DNA of 64,000 nucleotides from the NCBI GenBank assembly GCA_026708185.1, contig JAPOVK010000024.1, positions 1 to 64,000 on the forward strand, read 5' to 3'. The position numbers and the translations under genes were made by a program. The DNA comes from Gammaproteobacteria bacterium. Lineage in GTDB: Bacteria > Pseudomonadota > Gammaproteobacteria > Pseudomonadales > Azotimanducaceae. Positions 1-8,658 of the stretch are shown here, piece by piece; the stretch's first letter is position 1; the number at the start of each line of letters is the position of its first letter. A model generated the notes under the pieces. That model saw only the letters and a list, made by a program, of their open reading frames with translations. It was not told the origin of the DNA and did no database searches.

Positions 1-1010
1 CCGACGAGGATCCGTTCGACAACATCGAGTCCATGGCCAAGTGGGCCGCGAACCTAGGCTTCGTCGGCATCCAGGTGCCCATCGGCAACCCCGCCTTCAT
101 CGACGTCGCGAAGGCGGCCGAGAGCAAGGACTACTGCGACGAGCTCTCGGGCCGCGTCCGCGACTGCGGGGTCGAGATCACCGAACTGTCCACACACCTC
201 GAGGGCCAACTGGTCGCGGTGCATCCGACCTACGACCGCCTCTTTGACGGCTTCGCGCCTGCGCACCTGCACGGCAAGCCCGCGGAACGCACGGCGTGGG
301 CCATCGAGCAGGTGAAACTGGCGGCAAAGGCCAGCCGGAACCTAGGCCTGGATTCCCACGTGACGTTCTCCGGCGCGCTCCTGTGGCCGATGATGTATCC
401 GTGGCCGCAGCGGCCCGCGGGTCTGGTGGACACTGGTTTTGCCGAACTGGCGGCACGCTGGCGACCGATCCTCGACGTCTTCGAGGACTCGGGCGTCGAC
501 TGCTGCTACGAGATCCACCCCGGCGAAGACCTCCACGACGGCGTCACGTTCGAGCGATTCCTCGCCGAGGTGGACGGCCATCCCCGCGCCAACATCCTCT
601 ATGACCCGAGCCATTTCATCCTGCAGCAGCTCGACTACTTGGCGTTCATCGACATCTACCACGACCGCATCAAGATGTTTCACGTCAAGGACGCCGAGTT
701 CAACGCGAACGGCCGCGCCGGCGTCTACGGCGGCTACCAGGACTGGGTGGACCGGCCGGGACGCTTCCGCAGCCTCGGCGACGGCCAGATCGACTTCCGC
801 TCGATCTTCTCCAAGTTCGCGGCGCACGACTTCGACGGCTGGGCCGTCTTGGAGTGGGAGTGCTGCCTGAAGCACCAGGAAGACGGTGCCCGCGAGGGTG
901 CGGAGTTCATCCGCGAGCACATCATCCGGGTCACCGACAAGGCATTCGACGACTTCGCAGCGTCCGGTACGGACGACCAGGCCAACAGGGCGGTGCTGGG
1001 ACTCGGCTGA
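1..1010 (+). CDS. Sugar phosphate isomerase/epimerase-like TIM-barrel protein, 5' partial
   Basis: The frame is open from base 3, and an acidic stretch ending NIES precedes the first ATG at 33, so the true start probably lies before the window. From Met33 there are 325 residues. The protein looks like a xylose isomerase-like TIM barrel (sugar phosphate isomerase/epimerase, AP endonuclease 2 superfamily). E160 (YEIHPGED), D191 (DPSHF), H217 (FHVKD) and E274 (LEWE), numbered from Met33, resemble the family's divalent-metal ligands. Such proteins usually isomerise or epimerise a sugar or polyol in catabolism. The substrate cannot be read from the sequence, and the upstream neighbours are outside the window. 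The family call is firm; the reaction is inferred. Confidence 0.85.
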   Translation, partial: DEDPFDNIESMAKWAANLGFVGIQVPIGNPAFIDVAKAAESKDYCDELSGRVRDCGVEITELSTHLEGQLVAVHPTYDRLFDGFAPAHLHGKPAERTAWAIEQVKLAAKASRNLGLDSHVTFSGALLWPMMYPWPQRPAGLVDTGFAELAARWRPILDVFEDSGVDCCYEIHPGEDLHDGVTFERFLAEVDGHPRANILYDPSHFILQQLDYLAFIDIYHDRIKMFHVKDAEFNANGRAGVYGGYQDWVDRPGRFRSLGDGQIDFRSIFSKFAAHDFDGWAVLEWECCLKHQEDGAREGAEFIREHIIRVTDKAFDDFAASGTDDQANRAVLGLG

Positions 1011-1190
1011 GTTGCGGCTCCCGGTTAGGGATGAGATTGGTGCTAGGGAAGTCTGCGTACTGGCTCGCGCACGTCAACAGCGACCGGATCGAGCCCAATC
1101 ATTCGTAAGCGACGTTCGAGCGGCGTGGACGCTCAGGAGCGTTGGGCGACTGAACCGGTTGTCGTCCTCGACCAGAGCGTCGCAGGTCAC

Positions 1191-1366
1191 ACATTCCCGA
1201 TGATGGGGTTCTTCCGGGCCCGGCCGGAGATGGCAGGGAGTGTCGTAGAGGGTCGGGTGTTCGTGGTGATCTACACCATGCGGACTCGACGATCCGCATC
1301 ATCTCTGTCCGCAAGGCCAACCGCAGGGAGGTACGTGAGTATGAGCAGAACACGGTTGACGATTGA
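1191..1366 (+). pseudogene. Frameshifted BrnT-like toxin remnant
   Basis: A BrnT-type C-terminus is split over two frames. GRVFVVIYTMR is read at about 1248-1283, then the frame must slip by one missing base (CGG/GAC at 1281-1285) to continue as DSTIRIISVRKANRREVREY, ending at the TGA at 1364-1366. The IIS-R-A-RREVREYE pattern is typical of BrnT ribonuclease toxins. The usual N-terminus (FEWDxxKxxxNxxKHGV) is missing, and only IPDD in a third segment near 1193 hints at more. The remnant overlaps the antitoxin start by 26 bases, as in a working toxin-antitoxin operon. I read it as a decayed toxin; a sequencing error at the slip would not restore the missing N-terminus. Confidence 0.55.
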
Positions 1367-1676
1367 TCCGGACAATCTGCAGGACCTTCCCCGCGGCCGG
1401 GTCGGCCACGAAGTTCTGGATGCGACCAGCGAGGCCGACATCGCCCGTCAGACGCGCGACGACGACGCCGAGGCGATGCGCGACATGGGGCGCTTTGCCC
1501 GCCGGGTGCGCCGACGGCTCGGGCTTACCCAGGTCGAGTTCGCGCGGCGCATCGACGTGCCGCACGAGACCATCCGCAACTGGGAACAGGGCAAGCGGGG
1601 TCCGACGGGCGCGGCCAGGGCGTTGCTGAAGATCCTGGACAAGGCGCCCGAGACGGCGCTACGCGTGCTTGGCTGA
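1341..1676 (+). CDS. Helix-turn-helix (Xre-type) antitoxin partner of BrnT-like toxin
   Basis: This 111-residue protein starts at ATG 1341, inside the end of the toxin remnant. Its C-terminal half is an Xre-like helix-turn-helix: RRRLGLTQVEFARRIDVPHE followed by TIRNWEQGKR and a final GAARALLKILDKAPE. Proteins of this shape commonly follow BrnT-family toxins and act as DNA-binding antitoxins that repress the operon. Here the toxin is broken, so the antitoxin would be an orphan able to repress or neutralise related toxins elsewhere. The frame is open further upstream to 1125, but that part reads through toxin sequence and is not taken as coding. Confidence 0.75.
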   Translation: MSRTRLTIDPDNLQDLPRGRVGHEVLDATSEADIARQTRDDDAEAMRDMGRFARRVRRRLGLTQVEFARRIDVPHETIRNWEQGKRGPTGAARALLKILDKAPETALRVLG

Positions 1677-1747
1677 CGCGTCGTAGGGCGGTTGATGCAA
1701 CCGCTCGCCAGTCGGGCCGCTACCTCCGCTCTTACGCGAGGGCCAGA

Positions 1748-2863
1748 TCAACCGCTACGCGACTTCTCCACAGCCTGGATCTGCCTCTCGAAATCGCTGG
1801 TCACGAAGTCCCACTCCGACCAGTGGTCGCAGAGCTTGTCGATCGCCACCTGCCACGGGTCGTAGTCGCCGGGGTACTCGAGAAACTCGCCGTTCCAGCC
1901 GCGGTCCGGGTGGTCGCTGTCGCCGACCACGCGAGCGCCGCCGGGGCGTTCGCGGCGTAGCCGGAAGTACACGTTCATGCGCGGTTCGGCGCCGATTTCG
2001 TTGCGCGTGCCGCAGTGCGGTATGGCGTGCAGGGTGATTACGGCGTCGCCTTCGTCCATGAGGATCGGGGTCGGTTGCGGCCACATGGAGCCATCCGGCG
2101 TGTATTGGGCGCCCTCCCGGTAGAGGTCTCGAATGGCATCCGGCAGGTGGTTGATGGCGACATGGCCGTCGCCCACGGGCTTGAGGCGCGGCCACCCGTT
2201 GCCCTCGGGTCCGACCACCCCGCCGGAATCGCGCTGCATCCTGAAGAAGTCCTCCACCGCGTGGTGCGCGCCGAGCAGTACGGCCAGGTTGCCGCGGCCG
2301 TACTCGGTCTGGTCGTTCAGGCAGACGCCGACGAAGGCCGTGAAACTGCCGAGCGCCAGCCGACACGCGGGATCCTGGAAGAAGGGCGTATTGTTGCCGC
2401 CGCGAGCGCGGGCGTCGCCGGTGCCGAAATGTTCGGTGCGCGGCGACTGCCAGTCGTCGACCTCGTTCTGATTGCGCGGCAGCGCGCCCGCCCACTGGCC
2501 GTCGAGGTGCGGTGCGAAGCCGAAGTTGGGGATGTCCTTGTCGGCAACGCCGTAGCCGCCGATCTCCGGCGATGGATCGCGCGGGTAGAGCACCATGGGC
2601 ATGGCACGTTGCGGCGCATCGAAGGGACCCATGGTCTTGCGCAGGATGTCGCCCAGGGGCGAGAGGTTGACGAGGTCCGGGAACTCGTGCGACGAGGCGA
2701 GTTCGTTGTAGTACTTGAACAGGTGCCCGTCGCGCCCGGCGAAGATGTTGATGCGCCGCTTGGCGGCCCAGGTCAGCTCGCGCGGCACGACCTCCTTCAG
2801 AACGATGAACCCGTCCCGGTAGAGGTCCCGCTTCTCTTCGAGTGACAGCTCTGGTGGGTGCAT
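1748..2863 (-). CDS. Phytanoyl-CoA dioxygenase (PhyH) family protein
   Basis: A 371-residue member of the Fe(II)/2-oxoglutarate-dependent PhyH family. The metal-binding HxD is H119-L-D121 (APHLDGQW). The distal histidine is probably H283 in LHAIPHCGTRN, followed by an arginine in EPRMNVYFR suited to bind 2-oxoglutarate. PhyH proteins hydroxylate lipids or small molecules, and substrates vary widely. The gene stands alone, divergent from the repeat array and the porin. It is larger than the second PhyH protein at 47.3 kb and not its close copy. Start ATG at 2863 on the minus strand. Function beyond oxygenase is unknown. Confidence 0.85.
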   Translation of the reverse strand: MHPPELSLEEKRDLYRDGFIVLKEVVPRELTWAAKRRINIFAGRDGHLFKYYNELASSHEFPDLVNLSPLGDILRKTMGPFDAPQRAMPMVLYPRDPSPEIGGYGVADKDIPNFGFAPHLDGQWAGALPRNQNEVDDWQSPRTEHFGTGDARARGGNNTPFFQDPACRLALGSFTAFVGVCLNDQTEYGRGNLAVLLGAHHAVEDFFRMQRDSGGVVGPEGNGWPRLKPVGDGHVAINHLPDAIRDLYREGAQYTPDGSMWPQPTPILMDEGDAVITLHAIPHCGTRNEIGAEPRMNVYFRLRRERPGGARVVGDSDHPDRGWNGEFLEYPGDYDPWQVAIDKLCDHWSEWDFVTSDFERQIQAVEKSRSG

Positions 2864-2925
2864 GTCGAGTTCCTCACGCGCGCCAGCCGAAAAGTATATG
2901 CGCTGTTCGGGGACGGGTGGCCCAG

Positions 2926-3192
2926 AGGCTCTCTTGCGAGGGGCAAGCCCCTCGCGCTCCCCGGCTGAGGGCTCTCTTGCGAGGGGCAGGCCCCCCGCGC
3001 TCCCCGGCTGAGGGCTCTCTTGCGAGGGGCAGGCCCCTCGCGCTCCCCGGCTGAGGGCTCTCTTGCGAGGGGCAGGCCCCTCGCGCTCCCCGGCTGAGGG
3101 CTCTCTTGCGAGGGGCAGGCCCCTCGCGCTCCCCGGCTGAGGGCTCTCTTGCGAGGGGCAGGCCCCTCGCGCTCCCCGGCTGAGGGCTCTCT
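2926..3192 (+). repeat. Six-copy tandem palindromic repeat array, 43-bp period
   Basis: The string CTCTTGCGAG recurs at 2931, 2974, 3017, 3060, 3103 and 3146, exactly 43 bases apart, with a degenerate seventh beginning at 3191. Each unit carries the hairpin GAGGGGC-A(A/G)-GCCCCTC, then CGCGCTCCCCGGCTGAGGG. Copies differ by one or two bases (A or G in the loop, one C-for-T). There are no variable spacers, so this is not a CRISPR. The array fills most of the gene-free stretch 2864-3353 between the PhyH gene and the urea porin; the rest of that stretch holds the NtrC-like site and sigma-54 promoter. Open frames across the array on either strand give only periodic peptide. Confidence 0.95.
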
Positions 3193-3199
3193 CTTGCGA

Positions 3200-3216
3200 T
3201 GCACGGATTCGGTGCG
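3200..3216 (+). promoter_or_regulatory. NtrC-like enhancer site
   Basis: TGCACGGATTCGGTGCG matches the NtrC dyad TGCAC-N7-GTGC-A at nearly all conserved positions. It lies about 75-90 bases upstream of the -24 element, a normal distance for an activator of sigma-54 polymerase. Another half site (GGTGCG) is near 3252. The site follows directly after the repeat array. Binding is inferred. Confidence 0.55.
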
Positions 3217-3289
3217 CCGGGCACCGCGCCGGGGCATATGGCGTCCGATCTGGTGCGCATTTGTGGGGCGAAGCGGGCTAAGGCGGTGT

Positions 3290-3304
3290 TGGCACGACGA
3301 TTGC
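3290..3304 (+). promoter_or_regulatory. Sigma-54 (-24/-12) promoter
   Basis: TGGCACG (3290-3296), four bases, then TTGC (3301-3304) matches the RpoN consensus TGGCACG-N4-TTGC, with GG at 3291-3292 and GC at 3303-3304 eleven bases apart. Transcription would begin near 3315, some 45 bases before the porin start. The urea uptake genes follow on the same strand, so nitrogen control is the natural reading. Confidence 0.75.
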
Positions 3305-3359
3305 CTAGTCCAGTGCCATTGACCGCGAGGCGGTCGATCACGACACAAGAGGTATGTAC

Positions 3360-4514
3360 ATGATTCATGGCGATCCAAGGCGTGGGCTCATGGCCGTTGC
3401 CTGCGTCGGGGCGTTGCTTGCCGGCGCGCCCATGGCCAATGCGGGCGGCACAATCGAGGTGGGCGAGCACCACTCCGTCAGTTTCGGCGCCGGCATGCGC
3501 GGGGGCTACGGCCGTTCGGACGCCGGTTCGGATTACAGCCTTCAGAGCGTGCGCCTGTACGTCAACGGGCAGATCCACGAGAACGTCAAGTTCACCTTCA
3601 ACACCGAATGCGAAAGCTGCGTCTTCGGGCAGGACGCCGGCGACCCGGTCGGCGCCGCCGGCGACATCGACGTGCTCGACGCGATCGCGCAGTTCGAGTT
3701 CAGCCCGGGCTTCAACATCTGGATCGGCCGCATGCTGACGCCCGCCGACCGGATCGAGTTGAACGGACCCTACTACGGCCTGTCCTGGAACCAGTACACC
3801 GTACCGCTCTTGCCATCCGATCAACTCGGCCAGGCCGGCCTCCTGGGAAGGGACGATGGCGTCACCGTCTGGGGGACCGTGGGCAAGCTCCAATACTCGG
3901 CGGGCCTCTTCGACGGTGTCGACGGTGGGCCCAACCAGGACGGCAACAGCCTCTTCGCGTCCCGGGTCGCGTTCAATTTCTTAGAGATGGAAGCCAACCC
4001 CGCCTATTACACGAGCAGTACGTACTACGGTGGCGGCGGCGACGTGTTCACGGTCGGCGTATCGTTTCAAAGCCAGTCGGACGGTACGGGTACGTCGGCA
4101 TCGCCCCAGAACTTCAGCGCACTCATCGTCGATGCCTTGCTCGAGAAACCGTTCGAGAACGGCAGCGCGATCACGCTTGAGGCCGAGCACAAGTCCTTCG
4201 ATGCGCCCCCGCCGGCGGCCGGCAGCGATTGCTTCTGCCTCTTCGACGGCAGCGCCTGGTTCGTCACGGCGGCCTACCTGTTCCCGGGCGAAGCAGGCAT
4301 CGGGCGCGTGCAGCCGTACTTCCGGTACACATCGAACGAACCTTCCGACGCCGCCATCGGCGACAGCGAACTCACCGAGTACGGCATCAACTACATCATC
4401 AACGGGCACAACCTGCGCCTGAACGTCCACGTCACCGACGGGGACGCCAACCTGACCGGCGCACCGGGCACGGACGAGACGCGTTTCGGGTTCGGCGTCC
4501 AAGTCCAGATCTAA
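3360..4514 (+). CDS. Outer-membrane porin, probably for urea/amide uptake
   Basis: I place the start at ATG 3360, seven bases after AAGAGG; an ATG at 3354 is too close to that ribosome site. The 384-residue product has a signal peptide (LMAVACVGALLAGAPMANAG) and a beta-barrel pattern of alternating aromatic and polar segments rich in Gly, Asp and Asn. It ends in FGVQVQI, close to the terminal aromatic/hydrophobic strand of outer-membrane proteins. It resembles OprO/OprP-like or FmdC-type porins in general form. It is first in the operon, directly before urtA, so a role in passing urea or short amides across the outer membrane is inferred from context. Two Cys pairs (CESC, CFC) are unusual for a porin. 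Confidence 0.75.
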   Translation: MIHGDPRRGLMAVACVGALLAGAPMANAGGTIEVGEHHSVSFGAGMRGGYGRSDAGSDYSLQSVRLYVNGQIHENVKFTFNTECESCVFGQDAGDPVGAAGDIDVLDAIAQFEFSPGFNIWIGRMLTPADRIELNGPYYGLSWNQYTVPLLPSDQLGQAGLLGRDDGVTVWGTVGKLQYSAGLFDGVDGGPNQDGNSLFASRVAFNFLEMEANPAYYTSSTYYGGGGDVFTVGVSFQSQSDGTGTSASPQNFSALIVDALLEKPFENGSAITLEAEHKSFDAPPPAAGSDCFCLFDGSAWFVTAAYLFPGEAGIGRVQPYFRYTSNEPSDAAIGDSELTEYGINYIINGHNLRLNVHVTDGDANLTGAPGTDETRFGFGVQVQI

Positions 4515-4537
4515 AACTCAACGGAGCTATCGCGGAA

Positions 4538-5839
4538 ATGAGACCAATCACTCAACTTTCTAAAGCACTCGTCGCTACGGCGGCCGCTGTGGCGACCCTC
4601 GCCGCCTTTAGCGCTTCGGCGGACGCGGAGGAGACCATCAAGGTCGGTGTCCTGCACTCGCTCTCGGGCACGATGGCGATCAGCGAGACGACACTCAAGG
4701 ACACGGTCCTGATGCTGATCGAGGAGCAGAACGCTGCAGGCGGCCTGCTCGGCAAGCAACTCGAGGCGGTCGTCGTCGATCCCGCCTCCAACTGGCCGCT
4801 GTTCGCCGAAAAGGCACGTGAACTGCTCGACCTGCAGCAGGTCGCCGTCGTTTTCGGTTGCTGGACGTCGGTGTCGCGCAAGTCCGTGCTCCCCGTTTTC
4901 GAGGAGCTGAACGGGCTGTTGTTCTACCCGGTGCAGTACGAGGGCGAAGAGTCCTCGAAGAACGTCTTCTATACCGGCGCCGCGCCGAACCAGCAGGCGA
5001 TTCCCGCCGTGGACTACCTGATGAACGAACTCGGCGCCGAGCGCTGGGTGCTTGCCGGAACGGACTACGTCTATCCCCGCACGACGAACAAGATCCTGGA
5101 GGCGTATCTCAGGGCCAAGGGGGTGGCGGACGAGGACATCATGATCAACTACACACCGTTCGGCCATTCCGATTGGCAGTCGATCGTCTCGGACATCAAG
5201 AAGTTCGGCTCGGCGGGTAAGAAAACGGCCGTGGTATCCACCATCAACGGCGACGCGAACGTGCCGTTCTACAAGGAACTCGGCAACCAGGGCATCGCGG
5301 CGGAGGACATTCCCGTGATCGCCTTTTCGGTTGGCGAAGAGGAACTGTCCGGCATCGACACCGGCCCGCTGGTCGGCCATCTCGCCGCATGGAACTACTT
5401 CATGAGCGTGCCCGCCGATGTGAACGACGACTTCATCGACGAATGGCTCGCCTTCATCGACGACGAGGACCGGGTGACCAACGACCCCATGGAAGCCCAC
5501 TACATCGGGTTCAAGATGTGGGTCGAGGCGGTCGAGAAGGCTGGAACCACGGATGCGACCGCGGTTCAGGACGCCATCATCGGCGTCACCGTGCCCAACC
5601 TCTCCGGCGGCATGGCGACGATGCTGGCCAACCATCACATCACCAAGCCCGTGCTCATCGGCGAAATCCAGGACGACGGCCAGTTTGATATCGTCTGGGA
5701 AACCCCGGATCTTGTGCCTGGCGACGCATGGTCGGACTTCCTGCCCGGTTCCATGGACATCGAAGCCGACTGGGTGGAGCTCAAGTGCGGCAACTACAAC
5801 ACCAAGACCAAGGAATGCTCCGGCCAGAACTACGAGTAG
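4538..5839 (+). CDS. urtA: Urea ABC transporter, substrate-binding protein UrtA
   Basis: 433 residues from ATG 4538. A signal peptide (ALVATAAAVATLAAFSASA) directs it to the periplasm. The mature protein opens TIKVGVLHSLSGTMAISE, typical of UrtA within the branched-chain amino-acid/amide binding family. FGCWTSVSRKSVLPVFEE and LFYPVQYEGEE are also UrtA-like. It captures urea and delivers it to UrtBC. It follows the porin by 23 bases and belongs to the sigma-54-preceded operon. The frame is open upstream but that region overlaps the porin and is not coding. Confidence 0.95.
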   Translation: MRPITQLSKALVATAAAVATLAAFSASADAEETIKVGVLHSLSGTMAISETTLKDTVLMLIEEQNAAGGLLGKQLEAVVVDPASNWPLFAEKARELLDLQQVAVVFGCWTSVSRKSVLPVFEELNGLLFYPVQYEGEESSKNVFYTGAAPNQQAIPAVDYLMNELGAERWVLAGTDYVYPRTTNKILEAYLRAKGVADEDIMINYTPFGHSDWQSIVSDIKKFGSAGKKTAVVSTINGDANVPFYKELGNQGIAAEDIPVIAFSVGEEELSGIDTGPLVGHLAAWNYFMSVPADVNDDFIDEWLAFIDDEDRVTNDPMEAHYIGFKMWVEAVEKAGTTDATAVQDAIIGVTVPNLSGGMATMLANHHITKPVLIGEIQDDGQFDIVWETPDLVPGDAWSDFLPGSMDIEADWVELKCGNYNTKTKECSGQNYE

Positions 5840-5840
5840 G

Positions 5841-5873
5841 CTCTAGCGCGCACCGACGCGCCCGGGCCTAGAG
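5841..5873 (+). other. Intercistronic hairpin between urtA and urtB
   Basis: CTCTAG (5841-5846) pairs with CTAGAG (5868-5873), with an inner CGCG/CGCG pairing. There is no U-tract, so it is unlikely to be a terminator. A stem here could protect the urtA message and favour more binding protein than permease. That role is inferred. Confidence 0.35.
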
Positions 5874-5890
5874 TTCAAGCGGGCCTGGCG

Positions 5891-7552
5891 ATGGGCGCAC
5901 GCCGTCTCTTCTCGGCGTGGCGATTTCTGATCGCCACGCCGCTTTTTTTGCTCGCGCCGACCACGGTCGCCTTGGCCGCCGAAGACGCGGTCGTGCAAGC
6001 GGCGGTCGACGCTCTAAACACCCGGTCCTTCGACGACAAGCGCATCGCCGCGACCGAACTCGCCGCCATCGACGACCCGCGTGCGGCGGTGGTGCTCGAG
6101 GCCTTGCTCGCCGGGGAACTGTTCACGGAGCGGGGTTCGGGCCGATTGGTGATCGCCACGCTGGTGGACGAAGCAGCCGGCCCCAGGGCGGGCTATGCCT
6201 TGCGCGACGCGGTCACGGACGAGGATCTCGGCGAGACCGGTCGGCGGGGCGCGCGCCGCGTCACCGTCAACAACGCCCTCAGACGCTACCTGCGGGGTCT
6301 CGTCGCCGGAATGCGCCTGCGCGATGCCGATCCAGGCAACCGGATCGCCGCCGTCCGCGCCGTGGCCGACGCGGCGGATCCCGACTTGGGTTCTCTGCTA
6401 CGCGAACGCCTGGTCGTTGAGACGGAGAGCGACGTGCGCGACGCCATCGTCACGGCGCTGACCGTCTTCGACCTCGACTCGGCGGACGAGGCGACCCGCT
6501 TGGCTGCGATTGCGGCTTCACACGGCAATCTGGACGGTACCGTGCGCATGAAGCTGACGGCGCTTGCCAGCGACGATCCCGACGCCGGGCCGGTGCACAG
6601 CGAAGCCGTCCGCACGGCGGCGAAGGACGCACTCGCGGGAATCGAACGCACGGTGGCGAGATTCCAGACCGTCGAGACGATCCTGTTCGGCCTGAGCTTG
6701 GGTTCGATACTCGTTCTGGCGGCTATCGGTCTGTCGATCACGTTCGGTGTCATGGGCGTCATCAACATGGCGCACGGCGAACTCATCATGCTCGGCGCGT
6801 ACACCACGTACGTCGTGCAGACGTTGATGCCCGGGGCGCTCGAGTACTCCATCATCGTCGCCATCCCGGCGGCATTCGTGGTCTCGGGCCTCGTCGGCAT
6901 CGCGATCGAGCGCGGCGTCATCCGTTTCCTCTACGGCCGGCCGCTGGAGACGCTGCTCGCCACCTTCGGCGTGAGCCTGATCCTGCAGCAGGCCGTGCGG
7001 TCGATCTTCTCTCCGCTCAACCGGGCCGTGGCGACCCCGGAGTGGATGAGCGGTTCCTGGGAGATCGTCTCGGGCCTGTCCTTCACCTACAACCGGCTCT
7101 ACACGTTGATCTTCGCGGGTCTGGTCTTCATGGCCTTGCTGGTCATCCTGCAACGGACCCGCCTTGGGCTCGAGGTTCGGGCCACGATGCAGAACCGGTC
7201 CATGGCACGGGCCATGGGAATCAAGAGCGCCCGCGTCGATGCGCTGACCTTCGGACTCGGTGCGGGAATCGCGGGCGTGGCGGGGGTGGCCCTGTCGCAA
7301 TTGACCAACGTCGGCCCCAATCTCGGCCAAGGCTACATCGTGGACTCGTTCTTGGTGGTGGTCTTCGGCGGCGTCGGCAATCTCTGGGGCACGCTGGTCG
7401 CCGGTCTGTCCCTCGGCGTCGTCAACAAATTCCTGGAGCCGGTGACAGGTGCGGTGGTGGCCAAGATCATCGTGTTGGTGTTCATCATCCTGTTCATCCA
7501 GAAGCGCCCGCGCGGGCTGTTCCCGCAAAAGGGCCGCGCGGCGGAGGCCTAG
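5891..7552 (+). CDS. urtB: Urea ABC transporter, permease UrtB
   Basis: 553 residues. The first ~240 hold a signal-like hydrophobic stretch and an alanine/aspartate-rich helical region resembling HEAT-like repeats (VDALNTRSFDDKRIAATELA). The second half is a LivH-type inner-membrane permease with several membrane segments, beginning ETILFGLSLGSILVLAAIGL and containing INMAHGELIMLGAYTTY. Such an N-terminal domain is common in UrtB and probably faces the periplasm. With UrtC it forms the urea channel. It sits 51 bases after urtA and 5 before urtC. Start ATG 5891. Confidence 0.93.
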   Translation: MGARRLFSAWRFLIATPLFLLAPTTVALAAEDAVVQAAVDALNTRSFDDKRIAATELAAIDDPRAAVVLEALLAGELFTERGSGRLVIATLVDEAAGPRAGYALRDAVTDEDLGETGRRGARRVTVNNALRRYLRGLVAGMRLRDADPGNRIAAVRAVADAADPDLGSLLRERLVVETESDVRDAIVTALTVFDLDSADEATRLAAIAASHGNLDGTVRMKLTALASDDPDAGPVHSEAVRTAAKDALAGIERTVARFQTVETILFGLSLGSILVLAAIGLSITFGVMGVINMAHGELIMLGAYTTYVVQTLMPGALEYSIIVAIPAAFVVSGLVGIAIERGVIRFLYGRPLETLLATFGVSLILQQAVRSIFSPLNRAVATPEWMSGSWEIVSGLSFTYNRLYTLIFAGLVFMALLVILQRTRLGLEVRATMQNRSMARAMGIKSARVDALTFGLGAGIAGVAGVALSQLTNVGPNLGQGYIVDSFLVVVFGGVGNLWGTLVAGLSLGVVNKFLEPVTGAVVAKIIVLVFIILFIQKRPRGLFPQKGRAAEA

Positions 7553-7557
7553 ATTTG

Positions 7558-8658
7558 ATGGCGCGGCTACTCAACCACGAGCGCGGCGGCTGGATCCTGC
7601 TCGCGGTGCTCGCCGTGCTCGCCGTGGTCGTCCCTGTGGCCAACCTGGCGGTTCCCGCGGACTCGGTTTTCCACGTCTCGACCTACACCGTGACGTTGCT
7701 CGGCAAGTACCTCTGCTATGCCATGCTCGCCGTTGCGCTGGACCTGGTCTGGGGCTATTGCGGCATCCTGAGCCTGGGTCACGGCGCGTTCTTTGCGCTG
7801 GGCGGATACGCCATGGGCATGTACCTGATGCGGCAGATCGGCGACCGCGGCGTCTACGGCCACCCGGAACTGCCGGACTTCATGGTGTTCCTGAACTGGG
7901 ATGCGCTGCCCTGGTACTGGTACGGGTTCGATCAGTTCTGGTTCGCGATGCTCATGGTGGCGCTGGTACCGGGTCTGCTGGCGTTCGTTTTCGGCTGGCT
8001 CGCGTTTCGCTCCCGCGTGACGGGCGTTTACCTCTCGATCATGACCCAGGCGTTGACCTACGCGCTGATGCTGGCGTTCTTCCGCAACGAGATGGGCTTT
8101 GGCGGCAACAACGGCTTGACCGACTTCAAGGACATCCTGGGCGCGAACCTGCAAGCCGACTCGACCCGCGCCGTCCTTTTCGTCGTCACAGCACTTGCGT
8201 TGGCTCTGGCGTATCTCTTCTGCCGCCTGGTGGTGACGTCGAAGCTGGGCCGCGTGATGACGGCGATGCGTGACGCCGAGGACCGCACGCGCTTCATCGG
8301 CTACCGCGTCGAGCGATTCCAGTTGGCCGTGTTCACCGCGTCCGCGGTGCTCGCGGGGATTGCCGGCGCCCTGTACGTACCGCAGGTGGGCATCATCAAC
8401 CCGAGCGAGTTTCAGCCGCTCAACTCCATCGAACTGGTGGTCTGGGTGGCCGTGGGCGGTCGGGGGACGCTCTACGGCGCGGCTCTCGGCGCGGGGGTGG
8501 TCAACTACGCCAAGACCGTTTTGACTGGAACGCTGCCCGAGGTGTGGCTGTTCGCCCTCGGGGCGCTTTTCGTGCTCGTCACGCTAGCGCTACCGAAAGG
8601 CATCGTTGGCCTTTGGCGACGTCGCCAGCAGTCTCGCCGGAACCTTGCGCATGCCTGA
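7558..8658 (+). CDS. urtC: Urea ABC transporter, permease UrtC
   Basis: 366 residues from ATG 7558, five bases after urtB. It is a LivM-type permease with many membrane helices. DLVWGYCGILSLGHGAFFAL and the cytoplasmic EAA-like stretch TAMRDAEDRTRFIGY are characteristic. It pairs with UrtB in the inner membrane. Its last bases overlap the start of urtD by eight. The frame is open further upstream, but that part lies over urtB and is out of frame with it, so the later ATG is used. Confidence 0.95.
   Translation: MARLLNHERGGWILLAVLAVLAVVVPVANLAVPADSVFHVSTYTVTLLGKYLCYAMLAVALDLVWGYCGILSLGHGAFFALGGYAMGMYLMRQIGDRGVYGHPELPDFMVFLNWDALPWYWYGFDQFWFAMLMVALVPGLLAFVFGWLAFRSRVTGVYLSIMTQALTYALMLAFFRNEMGFGGNNGLTDFKDILGANLQADSTRAVLFVVTALALALAYLFCRLVVTSKLGRVMTAMRDAEDRTRFIGYRVERFQLAVFTASAVLAGIAGALYVPQVGIINPSEFQPLNSIELVVWVAVGGRGTLYGAALGAGVVNYAKTVLTGTLPEVWLFALGALFVLVTLALPKGIVGLWRRRQQSRRNLAHA

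Noticed and set aside
2926-3192. Possible CRISPR array
   Set aside because: Units are joined directly with no variable spacers, and no cas genes are present.
2797-3893. Long minus-strand open frames across the intergenic array encoding periodic peptides
   Set aside because: They consist mainly of the 43-base repeat read through all three frames, and run antisense into the porin gene; no conserved protein features.
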